Shown here: positions 42,761 to 51,139 of the stretch, piece by piece
Numbering within the stretch: position 1 is the stretch's first letter
Layout: the number at the start of each line of letters is the position of its first letter
From: CAWUKT01 sp963923035
GTDB lineage: Bacteria; Bacteroidota; Bacteroidia; J057; JADKCL01
Assembly (NCBI GenBank): GCA_963923035.1
Contig: CAWUKT010000007.1
Span: 1 to 64,000 of the forward strand
DNA length: 64,000 nt
Direction: 5' to 3'
Position numbers and translations under genes: made by a program
The notes under the pieces: model-generated
Database searches by the model: none
Told to the model about the DNA's origin: nothing
The model's input: the letters and a program-made list of their open reading frames with translations, nothing else

Positions 42761-44842
42761 CTAATGATCCCCGGCCCCGGCCACCGCGGGCTGCATCGCC
42801 ACGATTCCGAGTCGGGTGAGGAGAAACGCATAATCGAAGGCCACCTCTTTCAGGTGTTCGTACCGGCCACTGGCCCCCTGGTGCCCCGAATCCATATTCG
42901 TTTTGAGCAAGAGGACCTTGTCGTCGGTCTTGCGGTCGCGCAAGCGCGCCACCCATTTGGCGGGCTCCCAGTAGTGAACCCGCGGATCGTTCAATCCCGC
43001 CGTCACCAACATCTCCGGATAGGCCTGCGCCCGCACATTGTCATAGGGCGAGTAGCTCAGCATATAGTCGAAGTATTCCTTTTCCGCCGGATTGCCCCAC
43101 TCATCGTATTCCGGAACGGTCAGCGGCAAAGTCGGGTCCAACATGGTATTGATCACATCAACAAACGGCACATGCGCCACCACTGCCTTGAACAGATCGG
43201 GGCGGTCGTTGGCCACGGCCCCCATCAACATTCCTCCGGCACTGCCGCCTCCGACCGCCAATTGGTTGGCGTCGGTATAGCCCTTTCCGATGACGAATTC
43301 GGCCGCACCGATGAAATCTTCAAAGGTTTTTTTCTTCTTGAGGAACTTGCCTCCGCGGTACCATCCTTCTCCAAGGGCTCCTCCGCCACGGATATTCGCA
43401 ATGGCGAAAATCATCCCCCGGTCGAGCAGACTGAGGCGCGTAGACCGGAAATACGGGTCGACCGTAACGCCATAGGAGCCGTAGGCATAAAGGTAAAGCG
43501 GTTGGGGGCCTTCGCGCCGCATGTCCTTGCGGTAGACAATGCTGACCGGGATGAGGGTGCCGTCTTCGCTCGGGGCGAAATGGCGCTCGCTGACATATTT
43601 TGTGGCATCGAACTCGCCCAATACGGCTTGTTGCTTGAGCAGGCGGCGTTCCTGGGTCAGGAGATCGAAGTCGTAAACGCTGGTGGGCACCGTCAGGGAG
43701 CTGTAATTGAAGCGCAGCACCGTGGAATCGAATTCGAGGTTGGTGCCGTGCCACACGGTATAGACAGGCTCATTGAAGGGGACATCGTATTCCGCGCCGG
43801 TGCGCAGGTTGCGCACGAGGATGGACTTGAGCCCGGAGCGGCGAAGGTAAACGACCAGGTAATCCTTGAAGACATCCATCGTATCGATCTTGACCTCCGG
43901 ATCGTGGGGAATCACTTCTTCCCACTTGTCCCGATCGGCCTCACCAGCCTCAGCCCGCATCAACCTGAAATTGAGGGCGTTGTCATTCGTATAAATGTAG
44001 AACCAGCCTTCGTGGTGTTCGACGCCAAACTCAATATCGTGGCGCCGTTCCTGGAACAATTTCGGTTCGGCCAGGGGCTCATCCGCAGAGAAATAGTACA
44101 TCTCCGTGGTGATATTGCTGCCGATATAGAGGAAAAAATACTGCTCGTCTTTGGTTTTGTAAAGGTTCAGGAAAAAGGCTTCATCCGGTTCTTCCCAAAC
44201 CAAGGTGCCACTTTCCTCACTGCCGATTTGATAGCGGTAGAGGTGATTCGGACGGTGGGTTTGGGCATCGAGGGTAATGTAGAAAATGGTCGCGTTGTCA
44301 TTGGCCCACTCAATCTCCGGGCTGATGTTGACGGCCTTTTCTGCTTTGATTTCCCCGGTCTTCAAATCCTTCACATACAGCGCGTACCGTTCGTTGCCTT
44401 CGGTATCCACGGTGAATGCCATCAAAGATTCATTCGGGCTTACTTCCAGGTCTCCCAGATCGAAGAAATCCGTTCCTTCCGCCAATTCATTCTCGTCCAA
44501 CAAAATCTCCTCTTCTGCCTCCAGGGACTCGAATTTCCGGCAGTGGATGGCATACCCCTTGCCGGTTTCCATCCGGGTATAGTACCAATAATGGTCTTTC
44601 TTGTAGGGAACAGATTGGTCGTCCTCCTTGATCCGCGCCACCATCTCAGTATAGAGCTGATCCTGAAGCCCTTGTGTCGGAGCCATGAACTCCTTCATAT
44701 AGGCATTCTCAGCTTCCAAATAGGCAATGGTCTCGGGGGATTCCTTTTCCCGCAACCAGGCGTATTCGTCTTTCAATTCTACGCCGTGGACGGTCCGGGT
44801 GACAGGTAGTTTTTTCGCGCGCGGTATTTCCATTGATGACAT
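42761..44842 (-). CDS. ptrB: Oligopeptidase B, S9A family
   Basis: 693 residues, the usual length. N-terminal propeller with the substrate-gating seven blades, C-terminal alpha/beta-hydrolase domain. Catalytic triad: Ser534 in AVGGGSAGGML, Asp in AGLNDPRVHYWEP and His in DSGHQGASGRY. The P/D residues YAWLREKESPE near the N-terminus and the PYDNV and PRVHYWEP motifs are typical of oligopeptidase B rather than prolyl oligopeptidase. Cuts after basic residues in short peptides. No signal peptide: cytoplasmic. Starts the operon that continues, after 27 bases, with the helical lipoprotein, SCO and cytochrome c. Confidence 0.93.
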   Translation of the reverse strand: MSSMEIPRAKKLPVTRTVHGVELKDEYAWLREKESPETIAYLEAENAYMKEFMAPTQGLQDQLYTEMVARIKEDDQSVPYKKDHYWYYTRMETGKGYAIHCRKFESLEAEEEILLDENELAEGTDFFDLGDLEVSPNESLMAFTVDTEGNERYALYVKDLKTGEIKAEKAVNISPEIEWANDNATIFYITLDAQTHRPNHLYRYQIGSEESGTLVWEEPDEAFFLNLYKTKDEQYFFLYIGSNITTEMYYFSADEPLAEPKLFQERRHDIEFGVEHHEGWFYIYTNDNALNFRLMRAEAGEADRDKWEEVIPHDPEVKIDTMDVFKDYLVVYLRRSGLKSILVRNLRTGAEYDVPFNEPVYTVWHGTNLEFDSTVLRFNYSSLTVPTSVYDFDLLTQERRLLKQQAVLGEFDATKYVSERHFAPSEDGTLIPVSIVYRKDMRREGPQPLYLYAYGSYGVTVDPYFRSTRLSLLDRGMIFAIANIRGGGALGEGWYRGGKFLKKKKTFEDFIGAAEFVIGKGYTDANQLAVGGGSAGGMLMGAVANDRPDLFKAVVAHVPFVDVINTMLDPTLPLTVPEYDEWGNPAEKEYFDYMLSYSPYDNVRAQAYPEMLVTAGLNDPRVHYWEPAKWVARLRDRKTDDKVLLLKTNMDSGHQGASGRYEHLKEVAFDYAFLLTRLGIVAMQPAVAGAGDH

Positions 44843-44891
44843 GATCGTTTTGTAGAGCGCAAAGATAGAGACCAGCGGTCAAAAGCAGAAG

Positions 44892-44921
44892 CCCCTGACC
44901 CAATTGGAGTGTTGTTAGGGG
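44892..44921 (-). terminator. Possible terminator of surface operon
   Basis: CCCCTGAC (44892-44899) with GTTAGGGG (44914-44921), one G-T pair, about 60 bases after the stop of the giant adhesin on the minus strand; followed there by CTTCTGCTTTT. Weak T tract, so only a candidate. Confidence 0.35.
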
Positions 44922-44980
44922 GACGAAAATGGAAATGCAAAAAATGAAGGCGTGTAACCGAAGGAGCTGATTCGAATGGT

Positions 44981-47900
44981 CTAGCGCCGGGACAATTTGA
45001 TCCTGGCCACTCCCTTTCGGTGGATCAACTCCACCACATAGATGCCGGCCGGCAGATGAGACAGGTTGATCTCCTGTTCTCCCTCCCAACCATTCCAGGT
45101 TTCCATCCAAACCGCCTGCCCCCATACATCTGAAATCCGTATGAAAACCTCTCCTTTCAACTGCTTTTCAGTTTGGAGAGAGAAAATGCCGTCGCTGGGA
45201 TTCGGGAAAGCCGTGACCCCGGACAGGATTTGCTGGGGATCGGCCAGGGCCACCAAGACCGGAACCGGCAGAGAGGTGCGCGCGCAGCCATTGGCATAGG
45301 TGGCCGTCACCGTATAGTTGCCATTGACCGGGACAATATAAACCGAGTCATTGGCACCGAAAATTGGTTGGCCACCGAGGCTCCATTGCCAGTTCGTCAC
45401 GCCACTCGCCGTGGCGATCAGCGTATCGTTGTTGACCGTCACAAATGGGATCGGTGCGGCCACCGATACGACCTCCACCGGATCGGCCACCGTATGGCAC
45501 CCAAAGCCGTTCCAGACCTCCACCGTAAAGGTCCCGGGGTCCCCGGTCGCAAAGGACTGGGTCGTAGCGCCATTGGACCAGAGGTACTGGAAATAGCCCG
45601 CGCCCGCATCCAGCGTCACGATATCGCCTTCACACAGTTCCACCACCGGACCAGCCGGCAGAATCACCGGCACGGGAGCGGGAGAAGCCACCGCCGCGAT
45701 TTGCACGGTTGAAACTAAGGTGCAGCCCGATTCATCCGTGACTTCCACCGCATACGTTCCGGCGGTGGAGGCCGTCGTGACCGTCCCCGTATCGCCCGTC
45801 GACCACAGGTAGGCCACATAGCCCGGATTCACCTCCAATTCCAACGAATCGTTTTGGCAAATCACTTCTTCCCCACTCTCCGTCCGCAGATTCGGATCGG
45901 GCACTACCGCGCTGCCAACTTGGATCGTATCGCTGCCACCACAGCCTTCCGGGCTGGTGATGTCGAGGAAATAGGTCCCCGGTTGGTTCGTCGCAATGGA
46001 GGGCGTCATTTCGCCGGTAGACCACAAGTAGCTGGGATAGGGAGCATTGGCGGAAAGGACAATCGAATCCCCGTTGCAGATGAGCGTATCGGGGCCCAGG
46101 TTCACAGAGACGCTCGTGATGCCCGTCGTATCGACGATTTCGACGACTCCGACACAGAAACTCTGGTTCCCGGAGCTGTCGGTCAGCGTCAGACGTACAT
46201 CGGTGAACCCAGCATTGGAACAATTGAGAGAATCAATGTCCAGGTACATGGAATCGATATTGCAATTGTCAAAGCTGTTTCCGCCGATCAACATCGGCGT
46301 CAACATCGCACCTCCGCTCGCATTCAATTGGACGACTACGCTGTCACAAATCGCCTCCGGCGCCAATGTATCGAGGACCGTCACCGTCGCCGAGCAGCTA
46401 TCGAGGTTCCCGTCCTGATCTTCCACAATCAGTTGGGTCAGGTTGGTCCCAAAATTCGAGCAGGTCAGGAAGGGAGGATTGATGAAGGCGGTATCGATCA
46501 CACAATCGTCGGTACTGCCGCCATCCAGGTCCGCCGGGACCAGCGGTACATTGCCCAGGCTGTCTACGTACGCGGTATACGAGACACAGACCGCATTTGG
46601 AGCGACCGAATCCCGGACCTGGACATTCACCACACAGCTGTCCAGATTGCCAGAAACATCCTGCCCGTACAGGGTGACCGGCGTGGCGCCCACATCGGCA
46701 CAGGTGAAGAACGTCTGGCTCAAATACAAGGTATCGATCCCGCATCCGTCGAAACTACCCGCGTCGATGGCTCCCGCCCCAATGACGCCTCCCCCAGAAT
46801 TGAGGAAGATGTCGAAGGTCTGGCAGAGCACCGTGGGCGGGGTGCTGTCTCTCAGGGTGAGGATCAGGCTGCACGGAGTCGTATTGCCGGAGGGATCGGT
46901 GAAGGTCAGGTTCAGGGGAATCAATCCGGTATCGGCACAGACAAAACTGGCCTGGGAAATGGTCGAAGCGACAATGCTGCAATTGTCGAAGCTGCCTCCG
47001 CCTACGGTTTGGGCCGAGATGGTCAGGGTACCAAGGCTGTCGAGGAAAAGCGTGGTATCGGGACAAATGACCGTTGGCGGGGTCGAGTCGCGGACTGCCA
47101 GGCTGGCCGTGCAGGAAGAGGAATTGTTGCTGGGATCGGAAAGGAACAGGGTAACCGTGGTCGTACCGGTGTCGGCACAAGCAAAGGACGTCTGGCTGAA
47201 ACTGACCTGGTTGAGGCCACAGTTGTCCGAAGAAGCACTCCCAATCGTTCCCAAGGTCAACTGGAAGGCACCATTTTGGTCGAGGTAAACGAGCGAATCA
47301 TTGCAAATGGCGGCGGGAGAAATGGTATCCCGGACCGTCACATTGCCCGTACAGGTTTCGACATTGCCGTACTGGTCGAAGACCTCCAGGGTGATGACCT
47401 GAAGCCCGGTATCAGCACAGGAGAATTGGCTTTGGGACAATGCCAACGAATCCAACCCGCAATTGTCGGAGCTACCATTGTCCAAATCTGCGGGTACCAA
47501 ACTGGCCGTCCCTGCATTGTCCAGATACAGACTCACATCCTGACACAATGCCACCGGAGCCACAGAATCGACGATTTCCACCGTGGAAATACAATTGGAA
47601 GTATTGCCAAAGATGTCCAACGCCGTGAAAATGACGGTATTGAATCCAGCATCTCCACACCCAAAGCTGTCCCGATCGATGAAGAAGGTATCCAGGGTAC
47701 AGTTGTCAAAAGTTCCCAGATCCAAATCCTGGGCGGTCAACGAGGCATTTCCCCCGGCATCCAAAATCAGCGCGGTATCCTTGCATTGGACAAAAGGCCC
47801 CGTAGAATCCGCGATGGTCACCTGGCCACTGCAACTGTCGATTTGCCCCGCCACATCCTGCACCACCAAGGTCACCTGGTACTGGCCGATGTCCCCGCAG

Positions 47901-50900
47901 GAAAAGGGCCCTACATTCACATAGGCCGTATCAAAGAAGGTGCAATTGTCGACGCTGTTCACCCCGAAAACCAGCGGCTCAACCACCGCCGTCCCCAGAG
48001 AATCAATGTAAAAAGTGGTGTCCGAGCAAACCGCCACCGGAGGAACGGTATCGCGGATCGTGACATTCGAAATGCAAGAAGAAATATTCGTATCGGCATC
48101 GGCAAAGGAGACCGTCACGACGGTCAGCCCCGTGTCCAGACACGTGAACAGGCTTTGGGAAAGCACTCCGTTCACGATGCCGCAGTTGTCAGAACTGCCC
48201 CCATCCAAATCGGCTGGGCTCAGGAGCGCCTGGCCGTTGTTGTCGATGTAGATCGTGGTGTCGAAGCACGCCACCAGCGGCGGCACCGTGTCCCGCACGC
48301 GTACCTGCGCCGTGCAGGTGGCGGTATTGCCGCTGACATCGCGGACGGTCAGCGTCACCGTGGCGCTGGGCACCTCCGCACAACCAAATTGGGTGCGGTC
48401 CACAAAGAAGGTGTCCCCCCCGCAATTGTCGCTGCTGTTCGCATTCACGGAACTGGCCGTGATCGAAGCATTGCCCATAGGGTCCAGGAAAACGATGGTG
48501 TCTTGGCACAATGCCTGGGGAGACGTCGAATCCACCACCTGAATGGTCGATTGGCATTGGTTGACATTTCCGCTGACGTCTATGACGGTCAGGGTCAGCA
48601 CATGATTTCCGGTATCGGCACAGGCAAAATTGGGATTGTCGACCTGAAAACTGGCAATCCCGCAGTTATCGGAGCTTCCGCCGTCGATATCGGCCGGCTG
48701 AACGACCAGATTGCCGCTCCCATCCAGGTACAAAGTCGCATTCACGCACACCGCGACGGGCCGCACCGTATCTTCGACCGTCAGCATCGCCTGGCAGGAA
48801 GCATTGTTCCCCACCCCATCAAACACCGTCAGGGTCACCATGTTGACGCCCGTATCCGCGCATACGAACTGACTTTTTCCCAGCGCCAACGAATCTACCC
48901 CACAATTGTCCATACTCCCCCCATCCAACAAGCCGGGCGCAATCGTTATTTGTCCCGTTCCATCCAGGTAAACCGTGGCATTCTGGCAAACCGGGGCCGG
49001 ATTTTCAAAATCCCCTACCCTCACCCGATGCCCTACTGCGGCCGAGTCGGTGCAGCCGTTGTTGTCGGTGAGGAGGACATTGTAAAAGCCCGATTGATCA
49101 GCAAAATAAGGGTTCGAAGTGGCGCTTGGCACCACTATACCGTCCCGGGTCCACTGGAAGGAACTGGCCCCGCTTGCATTTCCCGTCAACCCCAGACTGT
49201 CCCCCGGACAAATGGTGTCCGTGGCGGCTGGATTGACCGTCAACACCGGCAAGGGATTGACCACGACGACCAACCCGACGTCCGCACTGTCCGAACAGCC
49301 ATTGGCGTCGGTCTGGAAGACATTGAATTGGCCATTGGCGGAGACTTCCAGGGATGCTCCGGTCTCTCCGGCCAGGGGCGTGCCGCCATTGTACCATTGT
49401 TGGGAAGTCGCCGGGGGAATGGAAATCGTGACGGTATCTCCCTGGCAAATGGGAAGGGGTTGGGATGTCGTGAAATTGATGTCGGGCAATGGATTTACAA
49501 CCAATTCAAAATTGGTCGCCGCGCTGTCCCGACAGCCATTGCCGTCGGTGAGGAATACGTTGACGAAGCCGGAATCCTTGGCAAAAAAGCTGCTTCCTGT
49601 GGCTCCCGGGACCATTTGCCCATTCAACAACCACTGAAAACCCGCTCCCTGCCCAGAAGCCATCAATTGGACGCTGTCTTCGTCGCAAATCGTGCTGCTG
49701 CCCGTCGGCGCAATGGTCACCACGGGCACCGTGTCCAGGACCACCGTAATGGTATCGTTGGTGGCGCATCCCGTCGAGGCGATGGTCTCGGTGACGAACA
49801 GGAAATAGGTCCCCACGCCACTCCCCCAATCCACCAGCACCGAACTGCTGTCGCTGGCGCCATCGATGGTGCCGCCGCCGATGAGGGTCCACTGGTAGGT
49901 ATTGGTGGGAAAATTGTTGGTGGTGACGGTATATACATTGTCCTCGCCCAGGGTACAGGCGGGATTGGGGCCCAGGACGGGATTGGCCGGAGGAAGTGTC
50001 CCTACGACCTGGGCTTCATAGGCTCCGATGTCCCATCGGGCGGTCCCGTCGTTGTCAGCGTCAAAGGGCCGTGGCTGATCGTCCCGGTCGGTGGTGACCA
50101 GCAACAAACTGTCTCCCGCGTCCACGGCCGGAGAACAGGGGCCGGTACGGAGATCGTTGTCCAAAAAGCCCGGGTCCACATCCAGCACGTTCGTTCCAAA
50201 GGAGTAGCCGCCTTCAATGATGCAATCGGTGACGGTGGGAGCCGTTCCGTTGATGTCGATGCCGATATTTCCCCAGAGGATGCTATTTCTTAATTCCAGC
50301 CCTGCCACCCGGTTCCGCAGGACGGCCCCGAGGTTACATTGGTTCCCGGAAAAGGAGCAATTGTAGATCTGGGCGGTGGTGGAGAAACAGTACAGGGCTC
50401 CTCCCTCCTGGCTGGCCACATTGTCGACAAACACCGAACTGTAAACTTTAATGGGAGTGGAAGCAAACAGGTAAATGGCCCCGCCAAACTGCCCGCTGGT
50501 ATTCCCGCGGAACGTACAATTGATCACTTTCAATTGGACATTGGAGTAGATCGCCCCCCCAAAATTGGAGGTATGGTTGCCCTCGAAGGTGCAATTCACA
50601 AAAGCGCCACCGCCAGATGCCAGAATGGCTCCCCCACCCCGGTTGCCGATTCCACTCCCGACGGCATTTCCGCCGGTGATGACCAAGCCATCGAAAATAG
50701 CCGTGGTGTCTTCGCCAATCCCGTCCAATACGTGGAAGGCATCCGCTGCGTTGAGGGTCCCGGATTGATCGAGGTCGCCCGAAAGAATCGATAGGTTCAG
50801 GTTGAAATCACGTTGGGACAAGGCGGTTTCTTCCAAGCCCCCCAAGCCGGTGAAACCACCGTAGACTGTGACGCCCCTCTTCATGGCAAAGCTGGCGGCA

Positions 50901-51139
50901 TTGTCTCCCGACAGGCCGGGGTAATAGGTGCCGTCGGCGACCCAGATTTCATCCCCGGTGACCGAAGCCGACAAGGCTGCGTCCAGGTTGAGGTAGGCAT
51001 CCGCCCAGGAGGCTCCATTCTGGAGGCCGGAGACAGCCGCCGAATCCACATAAATAACCGCCGCCTGGGATGTCCAGGCGGCGGTTACCAAAAACAATGT
51101 CAAGAGCAGGGCCGTAACGGTCCTGACTAGTTTATTCAT
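44981..51139 (-). CDS. Giant T9SS adhesin, beta-helix head and HYR-like repeats
   Basis: 2052 residues from the ATG at 51139, chosen because it overlaps the upstream stop (ATGA) and gives the signal peptide LVRTVTALLLTLFLVTAAWTSQAA. Residues about 25-390: a pectin-lyase-like beta helix with polymorphic-membrane-type repeats (GGAIYSN, GGAIYLF, GGALYCF). Then four PKD/Ig-like modules (about 400-715), 12 HYR-like repeats of about 80 residues (715-1670), four further Ig-like modules (YLWSTGEMTPS, YLWSNGATTQS) and a type A T9SS domain (TAFPNPSDGIFSL...LPAGIYVVELI). A secreted surface adhesin or motility-type filament protein is the best guess. Last gene of the operon at 57110. Confidence 0.9.
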   Translation of the reverse strand: MNKLVRTVTALLLTLFLVTAAWTSQAAVIYVDSAAVSGLQNGASWADAYLNLDAALSASVTGDEIWVADGTYYPGLSGDNAASFAMKRGVTVYGGFTGLGGLEETALSQRDFNLNLSILSGDLDQSGTLNAADAFHVLDGIGEDTTAIFDGLVITGGNAVGSGIGNRGGGAILASGGGAFVNCTFEGNHTSNFGGAIYSNVQLKVINCTFRGNTSGQFGGAIYLFASTPIKVYSSVFVDNVASQEGGALYCFSTTAQIYNCSFSGNQCNLGAVLRNRVAGLELRNSILWGNIGIDINGTAPTVTDCIIEGGYSFGTNVLDVDPGFLDNDLRTGPCSPAVDAGDSLLLVTTDRDDQPRPFDADNDGTARWDIGAYEAQVVGTLPPANPVLGPNPACTLGEDNVYTVTTNNFPTNTYQWTLIGGGTIDGASDSSSVLVDWGSGVGTYFLFVTETIASTGCATNDTITVVLDTVPVVTIAPTGSSTICDEDSVQLMASGQGAGFQWLLNGQMVPGATGSSFFAKDSGFVNVFLTDGNGCRDSAATNFELVVNPLPDINFTTSQPLPICQGDTVTISIPPATSQQWYNGGTPLAGETGASLEVSANGQFNVFQTDANGCSDSADVGLVVVVNPLPVLTVNPAATDTICPGDSLGLTGNASGASSFQWTRDGIVVPSATSNPYFADQSGFYNVLLTDNNGCTDSAAVGHRVRVGDFENPAPVCQNATVYLDGTGQITIAPGLLDGGSMDNCGVDSLALGKSQFVCADTGVNMVTLTVFDGVGNNASCQAMLTVEDTVRPVAVCVNATLYLDGSGNLVVQPADIDGGSSDNCGIASFQVDNPNFACADTGNHVLTLTVIDVSGNVNQCQSTIQVVDSTSPQALCQDTIVFLDPMGNASITASSVNANSSDNCGGDTFFVDRTQFGCAEVPSATVTLTVRDVSGNTATCTAQVRVRDTVPPLVACFDTTIYIDNNGQALLSPADLDGGSSDNCGIVNGVLSQSLFTCLDTGLTVVTVSFADADTNISSCISNVTIRDTVPPVAVCSDTTFYIDSLGTAVVEPLVFGVNSVDNCTFFDTAYVNVGPFSCGDIGQYQVTLVVQDVAGQIDSCSGQVTIADSTGPFVQCKDTALILDAGGNASLTAQDLDLGTFDNCTLDTFFIDRDSFGCGDAGFNTVIFTALDIFGNTSNCISTVEIVDSVAPVALCQDVSLYLDNAGTASLVPADLDNGSSDNCGLDSLALSQSQFSCADTGLQVITLEVFDQYGNVETCTGNVTVRDTISPAAICNDSLVYLDQNGAFQLTLGTIGSASSDNCGLNQVSFSQTSFACADTGTTTVTLFLSDPSNNSSSCTASLAVRDSTPPTVICPDTTLFLDSLGTLTISAQTVGGGSFDNCSIVASTISQASFVCADTGLIPLNLTFTDPSGNTTPCSLILTLRDSTPPTVLCQTFDIFLNSGGGVIGAGAIDAGSFDGCGIDTLYLSQTFFTCADVGATPVTLYGQDVSGNLDSCVVNVQVRDSVAPNAVCVSYTAYVDSLGNVPLVPADLDGGSTDDCVIDTAFINPPFLTCSNFGTNLTQLIVEDQDGNLDSCSATVTVLDTLAPEAICDSVVVQLNASGGAMLTPMLIGGNSFDNCNIDSMYLDIDSLNCSNAGFTDVRLTLTDSSGNQSFCVGVVEIVDTTGITSVSVNLGPDTLICNGDSIVLSANAPYPSYLWSTGEMTPSIATNQPGTYFLDITSPEGCGGSDTIQVGSAVVPDPNLRTESGEEVICQNDSLELEVNPGYVAYLWSTGDTGTVTTASTAGTYAVEVTDESGCTLVSTVQIAAVASPAPVPVILPAGPVVELCEGDIVTLDAGAGYFQYLWSNGATTQSFATGDPGTFTVEVWNGFGCHTVADPVEVVSVAAPIPFVTVNNDTLIATASGVTNWQWSLGGQPIFGANDSVYIVPVNGNYTVTATYANGCARTSLPVPVLVALADPQQILSGVTAFPNPSDGIFSLQTEKQLKGEVFIRISDVWGQAVWMETWNGWEGEQEINLSHLPAGIYVVELIHRKGVARIKLSRR
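46125..49010 (-). repeat. Twelve HYR-like repeats of about 240 bp
   Basis: Twelve consecutive in-frame units, each with the pattern DxxxPxAxCx..YLDxxGxxxLxPxxLDGGSxDNCGIDxxxLxxxxFxCADTGxxxVTLxVxDxSGNxxxCxxxVxVxD, with four conserved Cys. Repeat length is nearly constant while residues vary. The order and Cys pattern fit the HYR (hyalin) Ig-like fold with two disulphides or calcium-stabilised loops. Confidence 0.85.

Noticed and set aside
42758..44809. 683-codon frame antisense to oligopeptidase B
   Set aside because: Shadow of a gene with an intact catalytic triad.
45854..50293. 1479-codon open frame antisense to the giant adhesin
   Set aside because: It mirrors the repetitive adhesin; composition (Arg, Gly, Ile, His) and lack of signal or domains mark it as a repeat-driven shadow frame.
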